Assembly: GCA_014843695.1 (NCBI GenBank)
Contig: CM026390.1
Coordinates: 58,895,053-58,959,052 of the forward strand
From: Archivesica marissinica
Taxonomy: Eukaryota; Mollusca; Bivalvia; Venerida; Vesicomyidae
Length of the DNA stretch: 64,000 nucleotides
Direction: 5' to 3'
In this document: piece by piece, positions 10,186 to 24,020 of the stretch
Layout of the letters: each line of letters begins with the position of its first letter
How positions within the stretch are numbered: the first letter of the stretch is position 1
The notes under the pieces: model-generated
Databases searched by the model: none
The model's input: only the letters and a program-made list of their open reading frames with translations
Told to the model about the DNA's origin: nothing
Translations under genes and position numbers: made by a program

Positions 10186-10189
10186 GCTT

Positions 10190-10500
10190 CTCAGGCGCGT
10201 AGCTAGGCTTACGCATGTACGCACGTGCGTACGATTTATTTTTGACAGTTCCTGAAAATGAAATTAAATAAATGCGAACAATGCAATACAAACTGGATCG
10301 TAAGGGGGCAAGGGTGTTAGGGGGTACTGACTTTGGTCATTCACAAGAAAGCAAAATGCCAACAGATATTGAATGTAGCTGATGTTCATAGTAGGCAAAC
10401 GTCACCTGAGACTATATAGCGGGAAAATATCTCCGGGTGGGGCATGCCCCCGGACCCCCTAGAATGGTGCGTAATCCATATTTAGGCCTAGCTTCTCCTG
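10190..10500. mobile_element. Probable DNA-transposon remnant
   Basis: GGCGCGTAGCTAGGCTTACG at one side and GGGGCATGCCCCCGGACCCC followed by CTAG near 10440-10461 are motifs seen at the edges of widespread animal DNA-transposon relics. I could not define inverted ends or a target duplication, so the boundaries are approximate and the class is open. Confidence 0.35.
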
Positions 10501-10570
10501 CTTCTTTTATGAACATATTCCTGCGCGTATTTACACACTAAGTAAGAATGTTGTGTGGTTTTTTGAAACT

Positions 10571-10811
10571 TTATTTATTTTACAACGATTGTGAAACAAG
10601 TTCTAACAACTTATATTGATCACTCTCGTTGATGCTGATGAAAGCGTAAATGTGGTCATTCGTGTGGGAGGAAACCGGAGTACCCGGAGAAAATCCACCT
10701 GTCCGATCTGGCGACCACCGTAGCATCTCACATACTTCCCGGTCCGAGGATCGAACCCGGGTTGCATTGGTGAGAAGCGAACGCGCTAACCACTGCGATA
10801 ATCGGACAACC
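10571..10811 (-). mobile_element. SINE family A copy (tRNA-derived)
   Basis: Full-length copy on the minus strand: GTCCGATTATCGCAGTGGTT, B box GGGTTCGATCCTCGG, body, and the tail CGAGAGTGATCAATATAAGT. The intact B box suggests a fairly young copy. Confidence 0.9.
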
Positions 10812-11126
10812 AGGAGGCGGTAACTAGCTTCTAGGGCCCCGTACATGTGGGTATGGGTACGGAACAGACACTCACGTACACTTTGCAATTTGGCCTTCTT
10901 TTCAAACCACTACATGTTTTGTATTGTACTGTGGTTCGTGTAAATGTTCGTAGAACATCTATCTCTTCTGAGAGAGAATATAGCGTAGACTGGGGTTGTA
11001 AATTGTATATGAGCTTACGCAATAAAACCCATTGAGGGGTAGTGTTACTGATACTGTAACACGAAGCTGGTAATTTATCTGGCATTATAATCTCCAGCAG
11101 ATCACAGGAATAGTGTGTTTGCGTTG

Positions 11127-11226
11127 TCTGTCTGTCTGTCTGTATGTCCGTCCGTCCGTCCGTCCGTTCGTTCGTTCGTTCGTTCGTTCGTTCGTTCCGT
11201 TCGTTCGTCCGTCTGTCTGTCTGTCG
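11127..11226. repeat. Compound tetranucleotide microsatellite
   Basis: (CTGT)n passes into (CCGT)n, then (TCGT)n, then back through CCGT to (CTGT)n. The order is roughly symmetrical. It opens artificial Ser/Val/Arg frames on both strands. Confidence 0.95.
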
Positions 11227-11424
11227 ATGACCGTCTTCTGTCGAGGACAACAACTCAGATATGTCTTTCTTTCTGATATGATCTCAAACGTGTAACGTTT
11301 CAGCGCATTCTTTCATAAGAAATACAGTATATAACAATTACATTGATAATGGTGTTGTAATATTAAAATATTGTTGTTTGCAACATATTAGTATTGGCCA
11401 TTAGTTCTATATTATACATTTATA

Positions 11425-11541
11425 GACTTTCAATGATGCAAACGCGTTGTTCTATGGACCCAGCAGCTAGTGTGGAGTCTGAGTGGAATACCACCATGCG
11501 GGTCCATAGAACAACTTATTGACCTCATTGAAAGTCCTTAA
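11425..11541. mobile_element. Small inverted-repeat element
   Basis: GACTTTCAATGATGCAAACG, then GTTGTTCTATGGACCC, pairs with GGGTCCATAGAACAACTTAT and TCATTGAAAGTCC about 45 bp later. The arms are about 36-38 bp and imperfect. This fits a MITE, although the target duplication is unclear. Confidence 0.6.
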
Positions 11542-11773
11542 TTATTATAATAGATACCTATTTTTAAAAAGCAGACATACAGTGTCTCAAAATGATAATT
11601 ATATCATTTAACAACAACAATTACCAAACACACAATTAATAAACATGTCGTCTAATCTGGCTCTATAGTGATTGTTTGTTATAGTGTCACCCCTATTTAA
11701 AGGGCCAGCCATTTCTGACTTATGAGACACCTCATTTTTATGAACATCAGTACTACCCGAATCCTATACGTGT

Positions 11774-11930
11774 ATGCCAGGCGACCGGCTGGTAGGCAAT
11801 CGGTAACCATTATTTAACTAGCTGGCGGCTCACCAACCGGTGTATCAGAACGAACCCCTGACGAGATTCGAACCTTCGACCTCCCACTCCGTAGGCGGAC
11901 GCCTTAACCACTAAACCACGGAGACGGTTT
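11774..11930 (-). mobile_element. SINE family D copy (tRNA-derived)
   Basis: The minus strand has CCGTGGTTTAGTGGTTAAGG and the B box GGTTCGAATCTCG, then CGTTCTGATACACCGGTTGG and GAGCCGCCAGCTAG. A second, more diverged copy lies at 33168-33290. Confidence 0.85.
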
Positions 11931-12648
11931 GCAAAAACAACTTTAGTTGTGCTTAGCATGTTAATGGTTAAGAAACAACTTATTATTAGATTATACGAAA
12001 AGCTAGCTGCATCAACTTCACACATAGCAATTCCGTCCGCGAAGGTTCAATACATATAATCCAAATAATGCTCCGACAGGCGGCCGGCGACGGATTAAAA
12101 TGTCACTTCCATTAAGCACAAATGACATACAATACATGGCATGGCGCTTAAGGACATAGTTCCTTATAGTAAAACATTTATGTGCACGTTCCATACTGGT
12201 AAGGCCTTATAAAAAACAATTGGTCATCACTTACATTGTCTCCAATCTAACAGCTTCTAAGTACCTCAATCAATAATACCATCCATTAGCCAGATTGCGC
12301 AAGCTTCCACAATAACGAAATGTGAATGGATGACAAGCACACGTACGGTATAGTACCGCTGAAGAAAGATTTATTTGGCACATCAATTCTACTTCGAAAA
12401 AACGAAACAGGTAATATGCTGTGGTTATGTTATATTGGTTTACCTTCATACGGACTTTTACCCAACTCGCATAAACCATTATACCGCCAGGTACAACGCC
12501 AGGTATTGTAATTTCAAGCGCTATAACTGCATATGCATGATTAGTACAAATCCAACCGGGAGTTCTCCAAGAGGAAAAAGTAGGCATACAATACGAGCAG
12601 TCAATAACGGAGTGTCTTGTTTGTTTTCTGGAGTCAACGCAAGAAGAT
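11931..12648. other. Region upstream of thioredoxin-like exon 1 (set 1)
   Basis: This probably holds the promoter and 5' UTR of the exon at 12649, but I see no clear TATA box or initiator. Small frames at 12270-12674 carry no recognised motif. Confidence 0.35.
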
Positions 12649-12733
12649 ATGTCAGAAACATTGAAGCTACTTAAAGATAATATGGTAAAAGGCGGAGAGG
12701 AATATAATTTCAGTGAGGATGTTGAATTTATAG
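12649..12733 (+). CDS. Nucleoredoxin-like protein, exon 1 (set 1)
   Basis: An ATG opens 28 codons beginning MSETLKLLKDNMVKGGEEYN and ending VEFI, plus the first base of a Gly codon. GTGAGT follows at 12734. The exon matches exon 1 of set 2 (48960-49056) in length class, phase 1 ending and position before a WCPPC exon, though the residues have diverged. In this family the segment forms the N-terminal strand before the thioredoxin core. It would join exon 2 at 24021 to read ...FI-G-LYFSAMWCPPC. The intervening intron is about 11.3 kb and holds the 9.2-kb 29-bp array. The start is supported by absence of an earlier in-frame coding context and by matching exon 1 of set 2. Confidence 0.7.
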
Positions 12734-12974
12734 GTGAGTGGGTTGTTAATATGATTTAAATCATTTAATACAAGCACTGTCAAGTGTATAAGATTATGCA
12801 TTGTATAATTCATAATTATCACATAACTTTACATCCAACCATCGCATAATGTATAGTATGCATACATGCGTAATACAACTTGGAAGGATTCTGATTGGCT
12901 GAGAGAAGAATCCTTATAATTTATACAGTAACTATTTTCTATTTTATCTTATTGTTCATTTTCCTCGGTTAGAG

Positions 12975-13401
12975 TGTCCCACATAATCGCCAACCTGATC
13001 AGCTAACGTATGTCCCACATAATCGCCAACCTGATCAGCTAACGTATGTCCCACATAACCGCCAACCTGATCAGCTAACGTATGTCCCACATAACCGTCA
13101 ACCTGATCAGCTAACGTATGTCCCACATAATCGTCAACCTGATCAGCTAACGTATGTCCCACATAATCGTCAACCTGATCAGCTAACGTATGTCCCACAT
13201 AATCGTCAACCTGATCAGCTAAAGGCTGTCCCACATAACCGTCAACCTGATCAGCTAAAGGATGTTCCACATAACCGCCAACCTGATCAGCTAAAGGCTG
13301 TCCCACATAACCGTCAACCTGATCAGCTAAAGGATGTTCCATATAACTGTCAACCTGATCAGCTAAAGGCTGTCCGACATAACCGTCAACCTGATCAGCT
13401 A
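12975..13401. repeat. 36-bp tandem repeat, about 12 copies
   Basis: The unit begins GTCCCACATAATCGCCAACC and continues with TGATCAGCTAACGTAT. Variants change AACGTAT to AAAGGCT or AAAGGAT. The period is divisible by three, so the minus strand stays open as a 12-residue protein repeat (TLADQVDDYVGH). It lies in the intron of set 1, and I regard the frame as incidental. Confidence 0.93.
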
Positions 13402-13625
13402 ATCACATTTAAGTCAATTTCTGTAAAATTATATCATCATATTAAACAGGAAGTAAAATATAAAAACATTTTACCGTTTTATATTTTCGATTGATCTCAC
13501 TTCGAAGCAAAAACGTGTAATTCTGTTTCGTTTTCCATAGGCCTCAACGTACGATTGTACTTCTCGATCAAACTGTGCTTTCAAACTAAATCTATGATTT
13601 CTTCTTTACATTGCAGTCAAACATG

Positions 13626-13870
13626 TTAACCCATTCAACACCAAGTAACTGACATGGACTGGTTGTGCATGATATTTTTAGACCAATAAATTAATAAGAA
13701 TATTAAATTTGGACTAGTTCATTTATCAAAATGGGTACATTTTGTCTAAAAAGAATAATATTACTGGCAAAAAGTGCAACTCTTGATGAGACGGCTCGTC
13801 ATGAGCTGGCTCATCTGGATCTACATTGTGTGTAAGCCTATTTAGAGGCGTGTGGTGTTGAAATGGTTAA
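13626..13870. mobile_element. piggyBac-type MITE with TTAA duplication
   Basis: TTAA at 13626-13629 and 13867-13870 flanks a 237-bp element. Its ends are CCCATTCAACACCA and TGGTGTTGAAATGG, an imperfect inverted repeat. The subterminal GACGGCTCGTCATGAGCTGG resembles that of piggyBac-like elements. There is no transposase. Confidence 0.78.
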
Positions 13871-14440
13871 TTAATATGGGATTTCAATAATAGGCAGTAC
13901 AGACAATTCATCATCCCATTATGCTTCCCTGATGTCAAACGCTAGTTAGATTGATTTAATTAATTTATCACAATCGATATTAAATAATTTTATGAATGCA
14001 ATATGGCCATAGGCCTACATGATATTTATATTGCTTCAGTCATTATACACATAATCTGCACTAGTTTAGGGTTTCAAGACAATTCGAGCATCAACGTCAC
14101 ACAAAATCGATCCGGTACTTTTAATATTACGAAATATATCAAATGATTTATTTGCATCGGACAACGGTTAATTTCCCAACATTTCCAACGTCATTAGTGA
14201 ATACAATACATTCTTTACTTTTAAATATTGTAGTATTACTATTATCCACAGAATAGTTGTGCAATTCTAAGCAGATAAGAGTCAGAAACACAGCGAGTCT
14301 AGATGTTACGTGTGTACGTATGAACCCTCCGCCCGTCTGGTGTTTCATGTTTTGTTCGGTCTCTTTTTCAAAATCTATATATTTTTGCAATCCTCAATTC
14401 TTTTGTAGTCGTGAACAACACACATCAAACATAGCAGTAT
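13871..14440. other. Intronic sequence, nothing recognised
   Basis: No exon, SINE or inverted-repeat element was seen between the piggyBac-type MITE and the 29-bp array. Confidence 0.4.
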
Positions 14441-17400
14441 CGATGGTAACTATGTATTGTTCTATATGTTGATGGTAAATATGTATTGTTCTATATGTAT
14501 ATTGTAAATATGTATTGTTCTATATGTATATTGTAAATATGTATTGTTCTATATGTTAAGGTAAATATGTATTGTTCTATATGTAGATGGTAACTATGTA
14601 TTGTTCTATATGTTGATGGTAAATATGTATTGTTCTATATGTTGATGGTAAATATGTATTGTTCTATATGATGATGGTAAATATGTATTGTTCTATATAT
14701 TAAGGTAAATATGTATTGTTCTATGTGTTGATGGTAAATATGTATTGTTCTATATATTAAGGTAAATATGTATTGTTCTATATGTTGATGGTAAATATGT
14801 ATTGTTCTATATTTAGGTAAATATGTATTGTTCTATATGTTGATGGTAAATATGTATTGTTCTATATATTAAGGTAAATATGTATTGTTCTATATGTTGA
14901 TGGTAAATATGTATTGTTCTATATGATGATGGTAAATATGTATTGTTCTATATGTTGATGGTAAATATGTATTGTTCTATATGATGATGGTAAATATGTA
15001 TTGTTCTATATGTATATTGTAAATATGTATTGTTCTATATGTTGATGGTAAATATGTATTGTTCTATATGTTGATGGTAAATATGTATTGTTCTATATGT
15101 TGATGGTAAATATGTATTGTTCTATATGTTGATGGTAAATATGTATTGTTCTATATATTAAGGTAAATATGTATTGTTCTATATGTTGATGGTAAATATG
15201 TATTGTTCTATATGATGATGGTAAATATGTATTGTTCTATATGTTGATGGTAAATATGTATTGTTCTATATGATGATGGTAAATATGTATTGTTCTATAT
15301 GTATATTGTAAATATGTATTGTTCTATATGTTGATGGTAAATATGTATTGTTCTATATGTTGATGGTAAATATGTATTGTTCTATATGTTGATGGTAAAT
15401 ATGTATTGTTCTATATGTTGATGGTAAATATGTATTGTTCTATATATTAAGGTAAATATGTATTGTTCTATATGTTGATGGTAAATATGTATTGTTCTAT
15501 ATGATGATGGTAAATATGTATTGTTCTATATGTATATTGTAAATATGTATTGTTCTATATGATGATGGTAAATATGTATTATTCTATATGATGATGGTAA
15601 ATATGTATTGTTATATATGTATATTGTAAATATGTATTGTTCTATATGTTAATGGTAACTATGTATTGTTCTATATGTTGATGGTAAATATGTATTGTTC
15701 TATATGTATATTGTAAATATGTATTGTTCTATATGTTAATGGTAACTATGTATTGTTCTATATATTAAGGTAAATATGTATTGTTCTATATGTTGATGGT
15801 AAATATGTATTGTTCTATATGATGATGGTAAATATGTATTGTTCTATATGTTGATGGTAAATATGTATTGTTCTATATGTTGATGGTAACTATTTATCAT
15901 TCTATATGTCAATGTCAACTATGTAGTGTTCTATATGTTGATGGTAAATATGTATTGTTCTATATGTTGATGGTAAATATGTAGTGTTCTATGTGTTGAT
16001 GGTAAATATGTATTGTTCTATATGTTAATGGTAATTATGTATTGTTCTATATGTTAATGGTAACTATGTATTGTTCTATATGTTAATGGTAACTATGTAT
16101 TGTTCTATATGTTGATGGTAACTGTGTTGTTCTATATGTTGGTGGTAACTATGTATTGTTCTATATGTTGATAGTAACTATGTATTGTTCTATATGTTGA
16201 TAGTAACTATGTATTGTTCTATATGTTGATAGTAACTATGTATTGTTCTATATGTTGATAGTAACTATGTATTGTTCTATATGTTGATGGTAACTATGTA
16301 TTATTCTATATGTTGATGGTAACTATGTATTGTTCTATATGTTGATGATAACTATGTATTGTTCTATATGTTGATGGTAAATATGTATTGCTCTATATGT
16401 TGATGGTAACTATGTATTGTTCTATATGATGATGGTAACTATGTATTGTTGTATATGTCAATGGTAACTATGTATTGTTCTATATGTTGATGGTAAATAT
16501 GTATTGTTCTATATGTCAATGGTAACTATGTATTGTTCTATATGTTGATGGTAAATATGTATTGTTCTATATGTCAATGGTAACTATGTATTGTTCTATA
16601 TGTTGATAGTAAATATGTATTGTTCTATATGTCAATGGTAACTATGTATTGTTCTATATGTTGATGGTAAATATGTATTGTTCTATATGTTAAAGGTAAC
16701 TATGTATTGTTCTATATGTTGATGGTAACTATGTATTGTTCTATATGTTGATGGTAACTATGTATTGTTCTATATGTTGATGGTAGTTATGTATTGTTCT
16801 ATATGTTGATGGTAAATATGTATTGTTCTATATGTTGATGGTAAATATGTATTGTTCTATATGTTGATGGTAGTTATGTATTGTTCTATATGTTAATGGT
16901 AAATATGTATTGTTCTATATGTTGATGGTAAATATGTATTGTTCTATATGTTAATGGTAACTATGTATTGTTCTATATGTTGATGGTAACTATGTATTGT
17001 TGTATATGTCAATGGTAACTATGTATTGTTCTATATGTTGATGGTAAATATGTATTGTTCTATATGTCAATGGTAACTATGTATTGTTCTATATGTTGAT
17101 GGTAAATATGTATTGTTCTATATGTCAATGGTAACTATGTATTGTTCTATATGTTGATAGTAAATATGTATTGTTCTATATGTCAATGGTAACTATGTAT
17201 TGTTCTATATGTTGATGGTAAATATGTATTGTTCTATATGTTAAAGGTAACTATGTATTGTTCTATATGTTGATGATAACTATGTATTGTTATATATGTT
17301 GATGGTAACTATGTATTGTTCTATATGTTGATGGTAGTTATGTATTGTTCTATGTGTGGATGGTAAATATGTATTGTTCTATATGTTGATGGTAAATATG

Positions 17401-20400
17401 TATTGTTCTATATGTTGATGGTAGTTATGTATTGTTCTATATGTTAATGGTAAATATGTATTGTTCTATATGTTGATGGTAAATATGTATTGTTCTATAT
17501 GTTAATGGTAACTATGTATTGTTCTATATGTTGATGGTAACTATGTATTGTTCTATATGTCAATGGTAAATATGTATTATTCTATATGACAATGGTCAAT
17601 ATGTATCATTCTATATGTTGATGGTAACTATGTATCATTCTATATGTTGATGGTAACTATGTATCATTCTATATGTTGATGGTAACTATGTATTGTTCTA
17701 TATGTTGATGGTAAATATGTATTGTTCTATATGTTGATGATAACTATGTATCATTCTATATGTCAATGTCAACTATGTAGTGTTCTATATGTTGATGGTA
17801 ACTATGTATTGTTCTATATGTTGATGGTAACTATGTATTGTTCTATATGTTGATGGTAACTATGTATCATTCTATATGTTGATGGTAACTATGTATTGTT
17901 CTATATGTTGATGGTAACTATGTATTGTTCTATATGTTGATGGTAAATATGTATTGGTCTATATGTTGATGGTAACTATGTATTGTTCTATATGTTGATG
18001 GTAAATATGTATTGTTCTATATGTTGATGGTAAATATGTATTGTTCTATATGTTGATGGTAAATATGTATTGTTCTATATGTTAATGGTAAATATGTATT
18101 GTTCTATATGTTGATGGTAAATATGTATTGTTCTATATGTTGATGGTAACTATGTATTGTGCTATACGTTGATGGCAACTATGTATTGTTCTATATGTTG
18201 ATGGTAACTATGTATTGTTCTATATGTCAATGTCAACTATGTATTGTTCTATATGTTGATGGTAACTATGTATCATTCTATATGTCAATGTCAACTATGT
18301 ATTGTTCTATATGTTGATGGTAACTATGTATTGTTCTATATGTTGATGGTAAATATGTATTGTTCTATATGTCAATGGTAACTATGTATTGTTCTATATG
18401 TTGATGGTAAATATGTATTGTTCTATATGTCAATGGTAACTATGTATTGTTCTATATGTTGATGGTAAATATGTATTGTTCTATATGTTAAAGGTAACTA
18501 TGTATTGTTCTATATGTTGATGGTAACTATGTATTGTTCTATATGTCAATGGTAACTATGTATTGTTCTATATGTTGATGGTAAATATGTATTGTTCTAT
18601 ATGTTGATGGTAGTTATGTATTGTTCTATATGTTAATGGTAAATATGTATTGTTCTATATGTTGATGGTAAATATGTATTGTTCTATATGTTAATGATAA
18701 CTATGTATTGTTCTATATGTTGATGGTAACTATGTATTGTTCTATATGTCAATGGTAAATATGTATTATTCTATATGTCAATGGTAAATATGTATCATTC
18801 TATATGTTGATGGTAACTATGTATCATTCTATATGTTGATGGTAACTATGTATTGTTCTATATGTTGATGGTAACTATGTATCATTCTATATGTTGATGG
18901 TAACTATGTATTGTGCTATACGTTGATGGTAACTATGTATTGTTCTATATGTTGATGGTAACTATGTATTATTCTATATGTCAATGTCAACTATGTATTG
19001 TTCTATATGTTGATGGTAACTATGTATCATTCTATATGTCAATGTCAACTATGTATTGTTCTATATGTTGATGGTAACTATGTATTGTTCTATATGTTGA
19101 TGGTAACTATGTATTGTTCTATATGTTGATGGTAACTATGTATTGTTCTATATGTTGATGGTAACTATGTATTGTTCTATATGTCAATGTCAACTATGTA
19201 TTGTTCTATATGTTGATGGTAACTATGTATTGTTCTATATGTTGATGATACCTATGTTTTGTTCTATATGTTGATGGTAAATATGTATTGTTCTATATTT
19301 TGATGGTACATATGTATTGTTCTATATGTTGATGGTAGTTATGTATTGTGCTATATGTTGATGGTAAATATGTATTGTTCTATATGTTAATGGTAAATAT
19401 GTATTGTTCTATATGTTAATGGTAAATATGTATTGTTCTATATGTTGATGGTAAATATGTATTGTTCTATATGTTGATGGTAAATATGTATTGTTCTATA
19501 TGTTGATGATACCTATGTATTGTTCTATATGTTGATGGTAAATATGTATTGTTCTATATGATGATGGTAAATATGTATTGTTCTATGTGTTGATGGTAAC
19601 TATGTATTGTTCTATATGTTGATGATACCTATGTATTGTTCTATGTGTTGATGGCAGTTATGTATTGTTCTGTATGTTGATGGTAAATATGTATTGTTCT
19701 ATATGTTGATGGTAAATATGTATTGTTCTATATATTAAGGTACATATGTATTGTTCTATATGTTGATGGTAACTATGTATTGTTCTATATGTCAATGGTA
19801 AATATGTATTATTCTATATGTCAATGGTAAATATGTATCATTCTATATGTTGATGGTAACTATGTATCATTCTATATGTTGATGGTAACTATGTATTGTT
19901 CTATATGTTGATGGTAATTATGTATCATTCTATATGTTGATGGTAACTATGTATTGTTCTATATGTTGATGGTAAATATGTATTGTTCTATATGTTGATG
20001 GTAAATATGTATTGTTCTATATGTATATGGTAAATATGTTTTGTTCTATATGTTGATGATAACAATATATTGTTCTATATGTTGATGGTAAATATGTATT
20101 GTTCTATATGTATATGGTAAATATGTATTGTTCTATATGTTGATGATAACTATATATTGTTCTATATGTTGATGGTAAATATGTATTGTTCTATATGTAT
20201 ATGGTAAATATTTTTAGTTCTATATGTTGATGATACCTATGTATTGTTCTATATGATGATGATACATATGTATTGTTCTATGTGTTGATGGCAGTTATGT
20301 ATTGTTCTATATGTTGATGGTAAATATGTATTGTTATATATGTTGATGGTAAATATGTATTGTTCTATATGTTGATGGTAAATATGTATTGTTCTATGTG

Positions 20401-23400
20401 TTGATGATACCTATGTATTGTTCTATATGTTGATGATACCTATGTATTGTTCTATATGTTGATGATACCTATGTATTGTTCTATGTGTTGATGGCAGTTA
20501 TGTATTGTTCTATATGTTGATGGTAAATATGTATTGTTCTATATGTTGATGATACATATGTATTGTTCTATATGTTGATGATACCTATGTATTGTTCTAT
20601 ATGTTGATGGTAAATATGTATTGTTCTATATGTTGATGGTAAATATGTATTGTTCTATATGTTGATGGTAAATATGTATTGTTCTATATGTTGATGATAC
20701 CTATGTATTGTTCTATGTGTTGATGGTAAATATGTATTGTTCTATATGTTGATGATACCTATGTATTGTTCTATGTGTTGATGGCAGTTATGTATTGTTC
20801 TATATGTTGATGGTAACTATGTATTGTTCTATATGTTGATGGTAACTATGTATTGTTCTATATGTTGATGGTAACTATGTATTGTTCTATATGTTGATGG
20901 TAAATATGTATTGTTCTATATGTTAATGGTAAATATGTATTGTTCTATATGTTAATGGTAAATATGTATTGTTCTATATGTTGATGGTAAATATGTATTG
21001 TTCTATATGTTGATGGTAAATATGTATTGTTCTATGTGATGATGGTAAATATGTATTGTTCTATATGTTGATGATACCTATGTATTGTTCTATATGTTGA
21101 TGGTAAATATGTATTGTTCTATATGATGATGGTAAATATGTATTGTTCTATATGTTGATGGTAAATATGTACTGTTCTATATGTTGATGGTAAATATGTA
21201 TTGTTCTATATGTTGATGGTAAATATGTATTGTTCTATATGATGATGGTAAATATGTATTGTTCTATGTGTTGATGGTAAATATGTATTGTTCTATATGT
21301 TGATGATACCTATGTATTGTTCTATGTGTTGATGGCAGTTATGTATTGTTCTTTATGTTGATGGTAACTATGTAGTGTTCTATATGTTGATGGTAACTAT
21401 GTATTGTTCTATATGTTGATGGTAACTATGTATTGTTCTATATGTTGATGGTAAATATGTATTGTTCTATATGTTAATGGTAAATATGTATTATTCTATA
21501 TGTTAATGGTAAATATGTATTGTTCTATATGTTGATGGTAAATATGTATTGTTCTATATGTTGATGGTAAATATGTATTGTTCTATGTGATGATGGTAAA
21601 TATGTATTGTTCTATATGTTGATGATACCTATGTATTGTTCTATATGTTGATGGTAAATATGTATTGTTCTATATGATGATGGTAAATATGTATTGTTCT
21701 ATATGTTGATGGTAAATATGTATTGTTCTATATGTTGATGGTAAATATGTATTGTTCTATATGTTGATGGTAAATATGTATTGTTCTATATGATGATGGT
21801 AAATATGTATTGTTCTATGTGTTGATGGTAAATATGTATTGTTCTATATGTTGATGATACCTATGTATTGTTCTATGTGTTGATGGTCGTTATGTATTGT
21901 TCTTTATGTTGATGGTAACTATGTAGTGTTCTATATGTTGATGGTAACTATGTATTGTTCTATATGTTGATGGTAAATATGTATTGTTCTATATGTTAAT
22001 GGTAAATCTTTATTGTTCTATATGTTAATGGTAAATATGTATTGTTCTATATGTTGATGGTAAATATGTATTGTTCTATATGTTGATGGTAAATATGTAT
22101 TGTTCTATATGTTGATGATACCTATGTATTGTTCTATATGTTGATGGTAAATATGTATTGTTCTATATGATGATGGTAAATATGTATTGTTCTATATGTT
22201 GATGGTAAATATGTATTGTTCTATATGATGATGGTAAATATGTATTGTTCTATGTGTTGATGGTAAATATGTATTGTTCTATATGTTGATGATACCTATG
22301 TATTGTTTTATGTGTTGATGGCAGTTATGTATTGTTCTTTATGTTGATGGTAAATATGCATTGTTCTATATATTAAGGTAAATATGTATTGTTCTATATG
22401 TTAATGGTAAATATGTATTGTTCTATATGTTAATGGTAACTATGTATTGTTCTATATGTTGATGGTAAATATGTATTGTTCTATATGTATATGGTAAATA
22501 TGTATTGTTCTATATGTTGATGATAACTATATATTGTTCTATATGTTGATGGTAAATATGTATTGTTCTATATGTTAATGGTAAATATGTATTGTTCTAT
22601 ATGTCAATGGTAAATATGTATTGTTCTATATGTTGATGGTAAATATGTATTGTTCTATATGTATATGGTAAATTTGTTTTGTTCTATATGTTGATGATAA
22701 CTATATATTGTTCTATATGTTGATGGTAAATATGTATTGTTCTATATGTATATGGTAAATATGTATTGTTCTATATGTATATGGTAAATATGTATTGTTC
22801 TATATGTTGATGATAACTATATATTGTTCTATATGTTGATGGTAAATATGTATTGTTCTATATGTATATGGTAAATATGTATTGTTCTATATGTTGATGA
22901 TACCTATGTATTGTTCTATATGTTAATGATACATATGTATTGTTCTATGTGTTGATGGCAGTTATGTATTGTTCTATATGTTGATGATAACTATGTATTG
23001 TTCTATATGTTGATGATACCTATGTATTGTTCTATATGTTGATGGTAAATATTTATTGTTCTATATTTTGATGGTACCTATGTATTGTTCTATATGTTGA
23101 TGATACCTATGTATTGTTCTATATGTTGATGGTAACTATGTATTGTTCTATATGTTGATGGTAACTATGTATTGTTCTATATGTTGATGATAACTATGTA
23201 TTGTTCTATATGTTGATGATACCTATGTATTGTTCTATATGTTGATGGTAAATATTTATTGTTCTATATTTTGATGGTACCTATGTATTGTTCTATATGT
23301 TGATGATACCTATGTATTGTTCTATATGTTGATGGTAACTATGTATTGTTCTATATGTTGATGGTAACTATGTATTGTTCTATATGTTGATGATAACTAT

Positions 23401-23678
23401 GTATTGTTCTATATGTTGATGATACCTATGTATTGTTCTATATGTTGATGGTAAATATTTATTGTTCTATATTTTGATGGTACCTATGTATTGTTTTATA
23501 TATTAAAGTAAATATGTATTGTCTATATGTTAATGGTAAATAGGTATTGTTCTATATGTTGATGGTAATTATGTATTGTTCTATATGTTAATGGTAAATA
23601 TGTATTGTTCTATATGTTGATGGTAAATATGTATTGTTCTATATGTTAATGGTAAATATGTATTGTTCTATATGTTAA
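14441..23678. repeat. 29-bp minisatellite array, about 9.2 kb
   Basis: The unit starts GTATTGTTCTATATGTTGAT and ends GGTAAATAT, in about 318 copies. Variants change the GATGG(T)AAATAT part (AACTAT, ATACCTAT, GCAGTTAT, TATATTGTAAAT). Higher-order structure is visible: a 551-bp block of 19 units repeats (markers at 21031 and 21582), and a 203-bp block of 7 units repeats three times (23048, 23251, 23454). It fills most of the first intron of set 1. Stops in all frames exclude coding. Confidence 0.97.
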
Positions 23679-23689
23679 GTTATGTGACA

Positions 23690-23917
23690 AACATTAGTGC
23701 AGTGGTTACTAAGCTCTCTTCTCACCAATCCAACCTGGGTTCGATCCTCGGACCGGGAAGTATGTGAGATGGTACGGTGGTCGCCAGATAGTTTTCCCCT
23801 GGTACTCAGGTTTCCTCCCACACAAATGACCACATTTACGCTTTCATCCGCGCCAACGAGAGTGATTAATATAAGTTGTTAAAACTTGCTTAGCAATCGT
23901 TGTAAAATAAATAAGAT
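23690..23917 (+). mobile_element. SINE family A copy
   Basis: ATTAGTGCAGTGGTTACTAA marks a damaged head, followed by the B box GGGTTCGATCCTCGG and the family A body. The tail is CGAGAGTGATTAATATAAGT with AAAATAAATAAG. It borders the end of the 29-bp array. Confidence 0.88.
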
Positions 23918-24020
23918 TTAAACATAACTGTGTCATACCCTTAATGGGTCCGTAGCGGAGATACATTTTACAATTATATATGAAAGCAGGAGTGTTTTTC
24001 TATTATTCATCTGTTTGTAG

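Noticed and set aside
11113..11253. Arg/Thr/Asn-repeat protein
   Set aside because: The frame is the translation of tetranucleotide microsatellites.
14441..23678. CRISPR array
   Set aside because: Repeats are direct tandem units without unique spacers, in a spliced eukaryotic genome.
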